Below, one piece after another: positions 17,373 to 26,558 of a stretch of DNA of 64,000 bases. The number at the start of each line of letters is the position of its first letter. Within the stretch, counting starts at the first letter, position 1. This stretch comes from an uncultured Alphaproteobacteria bacterium. Lineage in GTDB: Bacteria; Pseudomonadota; Alphaproteobacteria; HIMB59. Location of the stretch: assembly GCA_902574995.1 (NCBI GenBank), contig CACGPP010000005.1, forward strand, positions 1 to 64,000. The letters run 5' to 3'. The notes below the pieces were generated by a model, which was not told the origin of the DNA, did no database searches, and saw nothing but the letters and a program-made list of their open reading frames with translations. A program made the position numbers and the translations under genes.

Positions 17373-18142
17373 TAAATACTATAAAATCTGAGAGCAGTGG
17401 CTTTTTCTTATTAGAGATTACTAATGGTGAGAGTATTTCATATTTAGAGGAAAAGATTTTAAAAAGCTTCTATGAGAAACAATATGAAATAGAAACAAGT
17501 TTTATTATTTTAGAGCCTGAAGAAAAATCAAAATTTGTAACAATTGATCAAATAAGAAAAATGAAAAAAGATTTTCTACATACAAATGTATTAAACCTTA
17601 ATAGAGTAATATTTGTCAGAGAGCTAAATTATTTAAATATTAATGCTTTAAATGGACTTTTAAAAATCATTGAAGAAATACCATCCAAAACCTATTTTAT
17701 TTTTTGTTCTTCAAACTTAATAAGTTTACCTGAAACAATAATTTCAAGGGCCAGAGTTATCAGAGATTTGAATTCACAAATTAATTTTAGTGATTTCAAT
17801 TCAATGAAAGAAGACATTATAAGACAAAATCAAAATATTTCAGATGAATTAATACATTCTCTTATTAATCCCTTCATTGATTTAAAAAGTACTGATTTTT
17901 TTGAAAAGATTAAACTTTTTAATAAAGATCAAATAAGTGTATGTTCTTTAATATTTTTAAAAATACTTAATTACTATTTAAGAAGTAATTTAAATAATAA
18001 AAAACTTTACAAATATCTATTAAAACTTCATTCAGATTATTTAACTGATCTAGATGAGAGTTTAAAATTTAATACATTAACTAATGACTTAATATCAATT
18101 TATTTTACAAGATTAAATTCTAATCTAATTAAGTATGTCTAA
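17354..18142 (+). CDS. holB: DNA polymerase III delta-prime subunit (HolB), reduced
   Basis: 262 residues, clearly shorter than the usual 320-340. The recognisable core is the clamp-loader AAA+ region IDQIRKMKKDFLHT, the Walker-B-like RVIFVRELNYLNINALNGLLKIIEEIP, and sensor-1 TYFIFCSSNLISLPETIISRARV. The SRC-type motif reads SRAR. There is no Walker A and no zinc-binding Cys cluster, and the N-terminus is truncated. Delta-prime is naturally non-ATPase, so loss of the P-loop is tolerable. Context between tmk and metG is decisive for the call. Confidence 0.78.
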   Translation: MQIDKLVNTIKSESSGFFLLEITNGESISYLEEKILKSFYEKQYEIETSFIILEPEEKSKFVTIDQIRKMKKDFLHTNVLNLNRVIFVRELNYLNINALNGLLKIIEEIPSKTYFIFCSSNLISLPETIISRARVIRDLNSQINFSDFNSMKEDIIRQNQNISDELIHSLINPFIDLKSTDFFEKIKLFNKDQISVCSLIFLKILNYYLRSNLNNKKLYKYLLKLHSDYLTDLDESLKFNTLTNDLISIYFTRLNSNLIKYV

Positions 18143-19655
18143 TAATTATTTTACAACTCCAATTTATTATGTAAACGATAAACCCCATATTGGACATGCT
18201 TACACCTCAATTGCTGTTGATATATTAAAAAGATTTTATGATTGTAGAGGTCTCAATTCTTATTTTCTAACAGGAACAGACGAGCATGGACAAAAAGTTG
18301 AAAGAGCTGCTCAAGAAAAAAATATTGATCCTCAAAAATTTACGGATATGGTTTCAGAAAATTTTAAAGATTTAAGTAATTTATTAAATTTATCTAATGA
18401 TGATTTTATAAGAACAACAGAAGAAAGACATAAAAAGTCTGTTCAAAATCTATGGAGAGTTCTGTTGGAAAAAAATGAAATTTATTTATCCAAATATAGC
18501 GGATGGTATTCTGTAAGAGATGAAGCTTTTGTAGCTGATAATGAAATAGTTGAAAAAAATGGTAAAAAATACAACAGTTTTGGATCTGAATTATCTTGGG
18601 TTGAAGAAGAGTCATATTTTTTTAGACTTTCTAAATGGCAAGACAAACTGTTAGATTTTTATAAAAATAATCCAAATTTCATAGTCCCAAAATCTAGATC
18701 TAATGAAGTTATTAAATTTGTAGAGTCAGGGTTGAAAGATCTATCCGTTTCTAGAACAACATTTAAATGGGGAATTGATGTCCCCACAGATGAAAAACAT
18801 ATTGTTTATGTTTGGTTAGATGCACTAACTAACTATATTTCAGCTTTAGATTATCCCAATAAAAATTCTGATTTATATCAAAAATATTGGCCTGGGATAC
18901 ATGTAGTAGGGAAGGATATAATCAGATTTCATGCTATTTACTGGCCTGCTTTTTTAATGGCTGCTGAATTAGATCCACCAAAGCAAATCGTAGCACATGG
19001 TTGGTGGACAAATGAAGGTCAAAAAATCAGTAAAAGTCTTGGTAATGTAATTGATCCTAAGGAATTGATTGATGAATACGGTCTAGACTCAGTAAGATAT
19101 TTTCTTTTTAGAGAGGTTCCATTTGGCAATGACGGTGATTTTTCAAAGGTAGCTATCAAAAATAGAATTAATGGTGAATTGGCAAATAACTATGGAAATT
19201 TAATACAAAGAATACTTAGTTTCATTTGTAAAAATTTAGAACAAAATGTTGATTTAACTAAAGATAATTTCAATTTTGAAATTTTAAAGCAAATTAACGA
19301 CTCTGAAAAAGAATTGTTTGAGTATATGGAAAATTACAAATATGACGAATACCTTAAAAAATTATTCTTATTTATGAATGATTTAAATAATTATGTCGAT
19401 AAATCTGCTCCCTGGGTTTTAAAAAAAACAAATCCTGAACAAATGAAAAAAGTTTTGGCTAATATTTGCCTATGCATTATTAGGGTTAGTCAATATTTAG
19501 TTCCTTTTATGCCTTCAAAAACCTCAGAAGTATTCAATTTATTTGAAAATACGAGTGATATTAAATTAGATATTTTTGATAACTTTAAAGAGGTAATTAA
19601 ATTAAAATTTTTAAAAATACGACAACCTGAGCCTCTATTTACTAAAATTGAGTAA
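18135..19655 (+). CDS. metG: Methionyl-tRNA synthetase
   Basis: 506 residues of a class-I synthetase. HIGH is at 18-21 (PHIGHAY) and the KMSKS-type loop is KISKS at 297-301. The WYSVRDEAFV and WLDALTNYISAL blocks are typical of MetG. The C-terminal EMAP/Trbp111-like tRNA-binding domain of some MetG proteins is absent, as in most alphaproteobacteria. It charges tRNA-Met, including the initiator. The gene overlaps holB by 8 bp and tatD by 8 bp. Confidence 0.96.
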   Translation: MSNNYFTTPIYYVNDKPHIGHAYTSIAVDILKRFYDCRGLNSYFLTGTDEHGQKVERAAQEKNIDPQKFTDMVSENFKDLSNLLNLSNDDFIRTTEERHKKSVQNLWRVLLEKNEIYLSKYSGWYSVRDEAFVADNEIVEKNGKKYNSFGSELSWVEEESYFFRLSKWQDKLLDFYKNNPNFIVPKSRSNEVIKFVESGLKDLSVSRTTFKWGIDVPTDEKHIVYVWLDALTNYISALDYPNKNSDLYQKYWPGIHVVGKDIIRFHAIYWPAFLMAAELDPPKQIVAHGWWTNEGQKISKSLGNVIDPKELIDEYGLDSVRYFLFREVPFGNDGDFSKVAIKNRINGELANNYGNLIQRILSFICKNLEQNVDLTKDNFNFEILKQINDSEKELFEYMENYKYDEYLKKLFLFMNDLNNYVDKSAPWVLKKTNPEQMKKVLANICLCIIRVSQYLVPFMPSKTSEVFNLFENTSDIKLDIFDNFKEVIKLKFLKIRQPEPLFTKIE

Positions 19656-20430
19656 TTTAATAGACAGTCATGTAAATTTTGGTCATGAATTACTTAAAAA
19701 TTCAGTATCAGATATCTGTAAAGATGCTCTAGAAAATAACATAGAGCGAATTTTAAATATAAATTCTAATATATACGAATTTCAGAATGATATTAATTTA
19801 ATTAAAGGTTTTAATTTTGTCGATATCACTTTAGGTCATCACCCAAATAATACCCTTGATATCAAACCTGAGGAAATTAACATTCTTTTAAATCAAAATA
19901 TTAAAAAATTTAAAGATAGAATTGTTGGAATAGGGGAAACAGGCTTGGATTATCATTATGATATTCCTAAAAATAAGCAAATAGAAAGCTTAGAGATGCA
20001 TTTAGATGTAGCTAGTGTTTATAATTTACCGTGTATAATTCATATGAGAGATGCTGAAGAGGATATGATTAAAATTTTAACTAAATACTCAAAAAAAATA
20101 GATGATATTCTTATACATTGTTTCACTGGAAGTGAGGAATTTGCAAAAAAATGTATTGATTTAGGTTGTTTTTTTTCATTGTCGGGCATTATTACGTTCA
20201 AAAATGCAAATAAATTAAGAGATACAATTAAAATATTACCAATTAAAAAAATTATTTTTGAAACTGATAGTCCTTATCTTACGCCTGACCCTTTAAGAGG
20301 TAAAATTAATAAACCAAGCTATTTAAAAATAATCGTTGAAAAATATTGTGAAATTACTGGAAACGACTACATTAATACATGCGAAATTAGTTCTTATAAT
20401 TACAAAAAGCTTTTTAAAATAAATGACTGA
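19648..20430 (+). CDS. TatD family metal-dependent hydrolase with altered HxH motif
   Basis: 260 residues of the TatD TIM barrel starting at TTG 19648. Conserved motifs are GIGETGLDYHY (Glu97), IIHMRDA (His132), LIHCFTGS (His157) and ETDSPYLTP (Asp207). The N-terminal metal motif, normally D-S-H-C-H, reads DSHVN: His8 is present but the second histidine is Asn10. TatD proteins act as 3'-5' DNases and tRNA- or D-aminoacyl-associated hydrolases. Asn could still coordinate a metal weakly. The gene lies in the conserved metG-tatD-MBL order. Confidence 0.88.
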   Translation: MSNLIDSHVNFGHELLKNSVSDICKDALENNIERILNINSNIYEFQNDINLIKGFNFVDITLGHHPNNTLDIKPEEINILLNQNIKKFKDRIVGIGETGLDYHYDIPKNKQIESLEMHLDVASVYNLPCIIHMRDAEEDMIKILTKYSKKIDDILIHCFTGSEEFAKKCIDLGCFFSLSGIITFKNANKLRDTIKILPIKKIIFETDSPYLTPDPLRGKINKPSYLKIIVEKYCEITGNDYINTCEISSYNYKKLFKIND

Positions 20431-21205
20431 AAAAACTGAAATAAATGTATTAGGATGTGGCTCAAGTTTTGGAGTCCCTTTATCTCATGACATATGGGGT
20501 AATTGTGATAAATCAAATCCTAAAAACCAAAGAACACGACCTTCAATACTTTTAAAAAAAGCAGGAAAATCAATACTAATTGATACTAGCCCTGATTTAA
20601 GGAAACAATTAATTGACAATAAAATTGATAATGTTGGCTCGGTCATTTATACACATTCCCATGCTGATCACATACATGGAATTAATGATTTAAGGACTAT
20701 TTCTCTAATAAATAGAAAAAAAATACCAATTTATGCCGATAAAATAACTTTAGATACTCTTCAAACTAGCTTTTCTTATTTGTTTTCAAAGTCATCCACC
20801 CATGGTTATGAACCCATTTTGAATGCTAACGTTCTCAATGGGAATAATATTGAAATTGAGGGTTTTAAAATTGAGATTATTCGACAAAATCATGGAAGTA
20901 TTGACTCCTATGGTTTCATTTTTGATAATAAAATAGCCTATAATTTAGACATTAAATATTTTTATGATGAGAACTATCTAAATAAAATAAAAGGAATTGA
21001 GTGTTGGTTTGTTGGTTGTTTAAGATATGAAGAGCATCCTTCGCATGCCTCGTATAAAGAGGTTATTGATTGGGCCCAAAAAGTTAATGCAAATAAAACG
21101 TTTTTAAGCCATATGACGGCTCATATTGATTACAATACAGAGTACAGAAAACTATCAACAAGTAATGTATTTCCAGCATATGATGGTCTTAAACTGGAAA
21201 TATAG
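20423..21205 (+). CDS. MBL-fold phosphodiesterase-like hydrolase (PhnP-like)
   Basis: 260 residues with LGCGSSFGVPL at the N-terminus, the NCDKSNPKNQRTRPS loop, and the metallo-beta-lactamase signature HSHADH (His78, His80, Asp82, His83). A distal His is in LSHMTAH. This is the PhnP/RNase-Z-like subgroup found after tatD in alphaproteobacteria. PhnP hydrolyses cyclic phosphodiesters, but with no phn genes here a housekeeping nucleotide or RNA substrate is more likely. It overlaps tatD by 8 bp and ends the operon. Confidence 0.85.
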   Translation: MTEKTEINVLGCGSSFGVPLSHDIWGNCDKSNPKNQRTRPSILLKKAGKSILIDTSPDLRKQLIDNKIDNVGSVIYTHSHADHIHGINDLRTISLINRKKIPIYADKITLDTLQTSFSYLFSKSSTHGYEPILNANVLNGNNIEIEGFKIEIIRQNHGSIDSYGFIFDNKIAYNLDIKYFYDENYLNKIKGIECWFVGCLRYEEHPSHASYKEVIDWAQKVNANKTFLSHMTAHIDYNTEYRKLSTSNVFPAYDGLKLEI

Positions 21206-21218
21206 TATATTTTATCTT

Positions 21219-21440
21219 TTAATCGTGGTCGTGATTAGAAATTTTTTCTTTTAAAGCTAAGCAAACATCCTCCGAAGATGCCATTAATACTGTGTCACTT
21301 ATCTCACATGGAGTGCTATAAGACATCTTGCTTGAGGTGTTATCTTCGTCATTTGAAGAATGAGTTTTAAACATACTCGCATAAGAGCTGATCGACGCTA
21401 AAGAAAAGATAGCAATCAATAATATTCTTATTATTTTCAT
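21219..21440 (-). CDS. Small secreted protein, unknown
   Basis: 73 residues with a plausible signal peptide (MKIIRILLIAIFSLASISSYA-SM), then a polar Ser/Asp-rich segment and two cysteines (about 44 and 60) that could form a disulfide. It ends in NHDHD, a possible metal-binding tail. It converges on the MBL gene and lies 100 bp from the divergent YbaK gene. No family is recognised. Confidence 0.5.
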   Translation of the reverse strand: MKIIRILLIAIFSLASISSYASMFKTHSSNDEDNTSSKMSYSTPCEISDTVLMASSEDVCLALKEKISNHDHD

Positions 21441-21540
21441 GTAATATTTTATAATTATAATTGAGATTTAGATTAACTATTTTATTTAATTTTTATTCTA
21501 GATTCTTATAATATATATTATGCAACAAATAGATGTGTAA

Positions 21541-21999
21541 ATGTCAATAAAATCAGTAAAAGAACACCTTAGTATTATCGCCCCTGACCTAGAGATATCA
21601 GAATTTAAAGAGTCAACAGCAACTGTTGAGCAAGCTGCAAACGCTCATAATGTTGAGAAAGGACAAATAGTAAAAACAATTGCTTTAATTATAGAAAAAC
21701 CAATTTTGTTAATGACTTCTGGAAATGTAAAAATCGATAATAAAAAATATAAGAATTTCTTCAAAAAAAAGGCAAAAATGCTGACTGCCAATGAGACTTT
21801 GCAAATCACCTCTCACCCTATTGGCGGAGTTTGTCCTTTTGGATTACCAAATAAACTAGATATTTATTACGATAAGTCCTTAAATAACTTTGACATCGTT
21901 ATACCAGCAGCAGGATCTACCAATAGTTCTGTGAAAATTCAAACAAAAAGGCTTATAGAATTAACTAGTGCTTTTAAAGTTGATGTATGTAAAAAGTAA
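21541..21999 (+). CDS. YbaK/EbsC-type aminoacyl-tRNA deacylase
   Basis: 152 residues matching the YbaK/ProX fold: STATVEQAANAH, the QIVKTIAL strand with the conserved lysine, GNVKIDNKKYKNFF, and the HPIGGVCPFG loop. These free-standing editing domains hydrolyse mischarged tRNAs such as Cys-tRNA(Pro) or Ala-tRNA(Pro). The subgroup cannot be fixed by eye. The ATG at 21541 is preceded by a 100-bp A+T-rich spacer containing a possible TATAAT. A second, more distant deacylase gene lies at 30194. Confidence 0.83.
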   Translation: MSIKSVKEHLSIIAPDLEISEFKESTATVEQAANAHNVEKGQIVKTIALIIEKPILLMTSGNVKIDNKKYKNFFKKKAKMLTANETLQITSHPIGGVCPFGLPNKLDIYYDKSLNNFDIVIPAAGSTNSSVKIQTKRLIELTSAFKVDVCKK

Positions 22000-22013
22000 G
22001 TAAAAACAGTATA

Positions 22014-22286
22014 TTATTTACTGTTATTATACTTAGATTTTACAATTTTTGGAGCAGTTGCAAAAGTAGCAGCTGTCATAAAAGTTCCAAAAATAAGAAG
22101 AAAATGTGCGCTAGCTGTGATGCCAAAAATCAAAAAAGAGCCAAAATAAAGTGAAAAAATTATACACCACATCCATGCTAAAAGTTGCATAATTAGGTGT
22201 CTAAGGGCCACACTAGGTATTTTTCTTAGAGGATTCCAGTCAGCGTCCATGACTCCACTGTAAATTTGCATAAACATGTTTTTCAT
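22014..22286 (-). CDS. Two-helix membrane protein, unknown
   Basis: 90 residues. A polar N-terminus (YSGVMDADWNPLRKIPS) precedes two hydrophobic helices (about 33-54 and 58-78) and a basic tail. The W-N-P-L and H-x-x-MQ-x-LAWMW features look conserved-type, but I cannot name the family. It converges on ybaK with a 14-bp gap. Confidence 0.5.
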   Translation of the reverse strand: MKNMFMQIYSGVMDADWNPLRKIPSVALRHLIMQLLAWMWCIIFSLYFGSFLIFGITASAHFLLIFGTFMTAATFATAPKIVKSKYNNSK

Positions 22287-22367
22287 GGCCTTTTATACAT
22301 GCGACAGATGTGACCAGATCACTTATTTTTAATAATAATTTTAATTATTTCAGTTAAGTTAGAACCT

Positions 22368-22961
22368 ATGAGAAAAATTGAATTCTGGTACTCAATTGGA
22401 AGTACATATACTTACCTCTCCACGCAAAGATTAGCGCAGATAGAGACTGAAAATGAAGTTGTATTTGAATGGTGTCCTTTCAGTGTGAGATCAAGAATGA
22501 TTGAAATGGAGAATGTCCCTTTTATGGCTGAAAAAAAAAGAGATAAGATTGATTATATGTGGCGGGATGTTCAGAGAAGAGCTAACTTCTATGGATTTGA
22601 TGCAAAAGTACCTGCTCCCTACCCACTTAAAGAGTTCGATTTAGCTAACAAAGTTGCAATTTTGGGAAAAGATCAAGGGTGGATCAAAGAATATACTATT
22701 TTAACCTATAAAAAGTGGTTTTTAGACCATTTGGAGCCTGGATCAGAGCCAAATCTGAGTTCTACTCTTAAAGAAATTGGACTTGATTCAGATAGTTTAA
22801 TAAAACAAGCTCAAACAGACGAAATTGAACAAAAATATTTAAAAAACACAGAAATGGCTAAAAATAAAGGCATTTTTGGAAGTCCCACATTTATCGTTGA
22901 AAATGAGGTTTTTTGGGGAGACGACAGATGTGAGGATGCCATAAAATGGCTTTCAAAATAA
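22368..22961 (+). CDS. 2-hydroxychromene-2-carboxylate isomerase-like DsbA-fold protein
   Basis: 197 residues of the GST-kappa/DsbA superfamily. The N-terminal IEFWYSIGSTYTYLS has a Ser in place of the DsbA CxxC, as in HCCA isomerases. Further matches are FEWCPFSVR, a helical insert, and the C-terminal cis-Pro motif GIFGSPTFIVENEVFWGDDR. Family members isomerise chromene carboxylates in naphthalene degradation, but many marine homologues are general glutathione-dependent enzymes. Nothing nearby suggests aromatic catabolism. The gene stands alone before the long gene-free stretch. Confidence 0.8.
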   Translation: MRKIEFWYSIGSTYTYLSTQRLAQIETENEVVFEWCPFSVRSRMIEMENVPFMAEKKRDKIDYMWRDVQRRANFYGFDAKVPAPYPLKEFDLANKVAILGKDQGWIKEYTILTYKKWFLDHLEPGSEPNLSSTLKEIGLDSDSLIKQAQTDEIEQKYLKNTEMAKNKGIFGSPTFIVENEVFWGDDRCEDAIKWLSK

Positions 22962-23483
22962 TGTCTATTTTCAATTTTTTTGCGTTTTTAGGTATATTGA
23001 AATTTTATTAAGTATAAATCCCTTAGTAATTTTATGAATTTGACTATTGATTTACTAAAAAAAATATTGATAATCTTTCAACTCAAAATCCAAATATTTC
23101 AAAAATTTTGTGAGTGTCGCAATTTACATAAGCTTTTTTACCTAAAATTGTCCAGTTTTAATGCTTTTTAATAGTTTTTTTGAAATCACAGATTGGAGTA
23201 ACTGTTTTGATAGTTTTATTGGAAAGCAATGTTAACTATCACTTAACTTAGTGCTCTAATTTGCTATTTAATTAGATAAAATGTGTGAATATTTATTTAA
23301 TTCCTTCAAAATCAAATTAATTTTCAATATTTATTCTTAATAACTCATTTTATGTTTATTTTATTTTTGATTTAGTCAGATTATTTGTTTTTTTCTTTCT
23401 AGATGTAATATATAATAAATGTTAAATTTAAATAGTAAATACAGTATTTTATTATAAATATTTAATATAAATTATAATATAGT
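22962..23483. other. Gene-free A+T-rich stretch of about 520 bp
   Basis: Longest gene-free interval in the window, between an HCCA-isomerase-like gene and the 3' end of typA. I see no tRNA, tmRNA, 6S or SRP RNA signature and no coding frame with family resemblance. It contains one notable hairpin (listed separately) and a 45-codon frame of low credibility at 23034-23171. It could be a decayed gene, a small-RNA locus, or a spacer. Confidence 0.5.
23208..23241. other. Hairpin in the gene-free stretch
   Basis: TGATAGTT (23208-23215) pairs with AACTATCA (23234-23241). Inside it ATTG pairs with CAAT around a GAAAG loop, separated by a 2/3-base internal loop. No U-run follows on either strand, so it is not a standard terminator. 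It may be part of a small RNA or fortuitous in A+T-rich DNA. Confidence 0.3.
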
Positions 23484-25301
23484 TTATAGATTTTCAACTT
23501 TGGAAAATTTTTTTCTCTCGTTTGGATCAAGATACCTTTTTCTTAATCTTAAGTTTTTAGGAGTAACCTCCAATAATTCGTCAGAATTGATGTAGGTCAT
23601 CATTTCCTCAAGTGACATCATCCTAGGGGCAGTTAAATTTACGGCCTCATCAGAACCAGATGCTCTGACATTAGTTAATTGTTTTCCTTTTAGAACATTT
23701 ATCTCTAAATCATTATCTCTAGTATGCTCACCGACTACCATACCTTGATAAACAGGTGTCTGGTGTTTAACAAACATTACACCTCTATCTTGAAGCTTCC
23801 AAATAGCATAAGCTATTGCTTTACCGTTTCCTGTGGAAATTAACGCGCCTGCCCTTCTCTCTGTAATCTCCCCTTTAAATGGTTTATACGAGTGAAACAC
23901 TCTATTTAATACACCAGTTCCTCTTGTGTCTGTTAAAAACTTACTTTGATAGCCAATTAGTCCTCTAGAGGGCGCAATAAATAATAACCTTGTTTTATCA
24001 ATTCCAGATTTTCTCATATCTAACATATCAGCTTTTCTTTGATTCATGTTATCAATAACTATACTAGAAAACTCTTCATCTACATCTATCGTTACCTCTT
24101 CATAGGGTTCACACTTTGTCCCCTCTACATCTTTGTAAACTACTTTAGGTCTAGAAAGAGATAATTCAAAACCCTCTCGTCTCATGGTTTCTATTAAAAC
24201 ACCTAATTGCAATTCACCTCTTCCTCCAATTTCAAATGAATCTTTATTTTGATTTTCTGAGAAGGTAATAGCAACGTTTGTCTCAGCCTCAGCTATTAAT
24301 CTATTTCTTATTAAAGTTGATGTTACTTTTTTACCTTCAGTTCCAGCTAATGGTGAGTCATTAACCATAATGTTTATTGACATAGTAGGAGGATCTATTG
24401 GTGTAGATTTTATTGGTGTTTCTATATCAGTTGAACAAATGGTGTCTGATACTGATGTGATTGATAAACCTGCTATGCAAACTATATCTCCAGTGTTAAC
24501 TGAGTTAACAGTTATTTTTTTAGTTCCCTCAAATTTTAAAAGTTTAGTAAGTCTTCCAGTTTCAATGATTTTACCAGATAAGTTTAAAGCATGAACGCTA
24601 TCGTTTATTTTTGCAGATCCCTGCTCTACTCTACCAATTAGACATCTTCCTAAGTATGGATCATAGTCTAAAAGTGTTGATAACATTGCAAAAGGTCTAG
24701 TATTATCAACATCTGGTGATGGTACATGACTGATAATTTTATTTAACAGAGGCGTTAGGCTGGATCTATCATCTGACAAATCATTAACACACCATCCACT
24801 TCTACCTGATGCATATAAAACTGGAAAATCTAATTGTTGAGTATTTGCATCAAGTGAGACAAATAAATCAAAAACTTCGTTTAACACATCATCTGGTCTT
24901 GAGTCAGATTTATCGATTTTATTGATTACTACTATTGGCTTAAGTCCTTGTTTTAAAGCCTTTCCTAAAACAAATTTTGTCTGAGGCATTGGACCTTCTG
25001 AAGAGTCAATAAGCAAGATAACTCCATCAACCATTGATAAGACACGTTCTACTTCACCACCAAAATCTGCATGTCCAGGTGTATCGATTATATTTATTCG
25101 AGTATCTTGAAAAATTATAGAAGTAGGCTTTGCTAAAATAGTTATGCCTCTCTCTTTTTCTAAATCATTAGAGTCCATAATTCTTTCTGATATTTCTTGA
25201 TTATCTCTAAAAATTCCACATTGCTTCAATAAATTATCAATAAGAGTAGTTTTCCCATGATCAACATGAGCAATGATTGCAAGATTCTTAATATCGTTCA
25301 T
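23484..25301 (-). CDS. typA: Ribosome-associated translational GTPase BipA/TypA
   Basis: 605 residues, normal length. GTPase motifs are G1 AHVDHGKT (11-18), [16 protein letters not shown] and NKID. Beta-barrel domain II, two EF-G-like alpha/beta domains and the BipA-specific C-terminal domain ([29 protein letters not shown] region) follow. BipA binds 70S ribosomes near the EF-G site and aids 50S biogenesis, especially in stress or cold. It follows the J-domain gene after 25 bp and is probably the last gene of a four-gene operon. Confidence 0.97.
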   Translation of the reverse strand: MNDIKNLAIIAHVDHGKTTLIDNLLKQCGIFRDNQEISERIMDSNDLEKERGITILAKPTSIIFQDTRINIIDTPGHADFGGEVERVLSMVDGVILLIDSSEGPMPQTKFVLGKALKQGLKPIVVINKIDKSDSRPDDVLNEVFDLFVSLDANTQQLDFPVLYASGRSGWCVNDLSDDRSSLTPLLNKIISHVPSPDVDNTRPFAMLSTLLDYDPYLGRCLIGRVEQGSAKINDSVHALNLSGKIIETGRLTKLLKFEGTKKITVNSVNTGDIVCIAGLSITSVSDTICSTDIETPIKSTPIDPPTMSINIMVNDSPLAGTEGKKVTSTLIRNRLIAEAETNVAITFSENQNKDSFEIGGRGELQLGVLIETMRREGFELSLSRPKVVYKDVEGTKCEPYEEVTIDVDEEFSSIVIDNMNQRKADMLDMRKSGIDKTRLLFIAPSRGLIGYQSKFLTDTRGTGVLNRVFHSYKPFKGEITERRAGALISTGNGKAIAYAIWKLQDRGVMFVKHQTPVYQGMVVGEHTRDNDLEINVLKGKQLTNVRASGSDEAVNLTAPRMMSLEEMMTYINSDELLEVTPKNLRLRKRYLDPNERKKFSKVENL

Positions 25302-25326
25302 TGAGTAAATGTCTTATAGATTAAAA

Positions 25327-25986
25327 TTAACTATTTAAAAGCTTATTTTTTGCTTCAGTTATTAAATTAGATAAATAGTTATTACCATCTTTATCAGGAT
25401 GAAATTTCTTCATTAAGTCATAATATGATTTTTTTATATCATCATCAGAAGCTCCTTTTTTAAGACCCAAAACTGATAGTGCTTCCTCCTCTGTCATTTG
25501 TGATTTGTCTGAAGAGGATGTAGATTGTTTATTTTGACTAATAATTACATTTAAAATATTAAATCCACGTGGATCATTTGTTTTTAGTTCCTCTAAAAGC
25601 TTCGATACCTCATTTTGAGATAGAGAGGAAAAAGAACGGCCTTTAAAATCTCCCTCTATAATATGAATTGTAGCTTGACGTGATTGTAACACAATTTCAA
25701 TTTGTAAATACTTCGTATTAATTTTTGGTTTGAACTTACTCCCAAAAGAAGATCGCGAAAACAAGTTTAATATAGTTAATAATGATGAGATCCTTCGAAA
25801 AAAAAGTAAAGCAGGAGCTAAGGCAACAGGTAAAAAATTTAATTTTCCTGAAAAAATTAAAAAACATCCTAGAATTATTATTAATGAAATAATTAAATAT
25901 TTTTTATAACGAGACGATAATTGATTACCAAAGAAAACAAAGATACATATAGCTATAATTGAAAATAATAATAAGAGTTTAATCAT
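25327..25986 (-). CDS. Membrane-anchored J-domain protein
   Basis: 219 residues. Two N-terminal hydrophobic helices (about 2-18 and 28-46) and a third hydrophobic stretch (about 50-64) are followed by a basic linker and a soluble segment. A C-terminal J domain has TEEEALSVLGL from about 165 and the catalytic HPD at 196-198. It would recruit DnaK to the inner membrane. The arrangement (membrane helices first, J domain last) is the alphaproteobacterial type rather than E. coli DjlA. It overlaps msrA by 4 bp. Confidence 0.82.
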   Translation of the reverse strand: MIKLLLLFSIIAICIFVFFGNQLSSRYKKYLIISLIIILGCFLIFSGKLNFLPVALAPALLFFRRISSLLTILNLFSRSSFGSKFKPKINTKYLQIEIVLQSRQATIHIIEGDFKGRSFSSLSQNEVSKLLEELKTNDPRGFNILNVIISQNKQSTSSSDKSQMTEEEALSVLGLKKGASDDDIKKSYYDLMKKFHPDKDGNNYLSNLITEAKNKLLNS

Positions 25987-26558
25987 CCTAAATTAATTTT
26001 TAATTGTTTAATCCTCTGCTCTCTTCCGCAACTGTACTTGTAATATGTATATCTTATTGGATTTTTTTTGTAATAATCCTGATGATACTCCTCTGCAACA
26101 TAAAAATTTTTAAAAGGTAAGATCAATGTTTCGACATTCTGTTTGTGATTTTCCTGAATTTTATCTATGTAAAAGTTAAATTTATCTATAACAATTTGGT
26201 CATTGCTGAAAAGAGCACTTTTATAAGAATAACCTTTATCACAAAATTGACCAGTATCATCAAAAGGATCAATATTTACAAAAAAAACCCTAATGATCTT
26301 ATCTAAACTAACAATATCTGAGTCAAAAATAATTTCAGCCACCTCTATATGGCCTGTATCACCCTTTACTACTTCTTGATAAGTTGGATTTTCTAAATGA
26401 CCTCCTGAATAGCCAGATCGAACGTCAATTACACCTTTTAATTTTTCATAAACCTCCTCAACACACCAAAAACAACCACCAGCTAAGTAAATTGTATTAA
26501 TTTTTGCATAAGTTGTAATAGGAAACAAAAATAAGAAAAGAAAAAGTCTAAAGATCAT
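25983..26558 (-). CDS. msrA: Peptide-methionine (S)-S-oxide reductase MsrA, exported
   Basis: 191 residues. The active-site motif is GCFWC with catalytic Cys29, followed by GYSGGHLENPTYQEV, GHIEVAEI, FFVNIDPFDDTGQFCDKG and a C-terminal SCGR with the resolving Cys. A hydrophobic N-terminus (about 1-18, ending TTYA) indicates export, so it would repair oxidised methionines in periplasmic proteins. It overlaps both neighbours by 4 bp (ATGA), lying between a D-amino-acid transaminase and the J-domain gene. Confidence 0.95.
   Translation of the reverse strand: MIFRLFLFLFLFPITTYAKINTIYLAGGCFWCVEEVYEKLKGVIDVRSGYSGGHLENPTYQEVVKGDTGHIEVAEIIFDSDIVSLDKIIRVFFVNIDPFDDTGQFCDKGYSYKSALFSNDQIVIDKFNFYIDKIQENHKQNVETLILPFKNFYVAEEYHQDYYKKNPIRYTYYKYSCGREQRIKQLKINLG

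Noticed and set aside
23034..23171. 45-codon open frame in the gene-free stretch
   Set aside because: No ribosome site, no family similarity, and composition expected of A+T-rich DNA.
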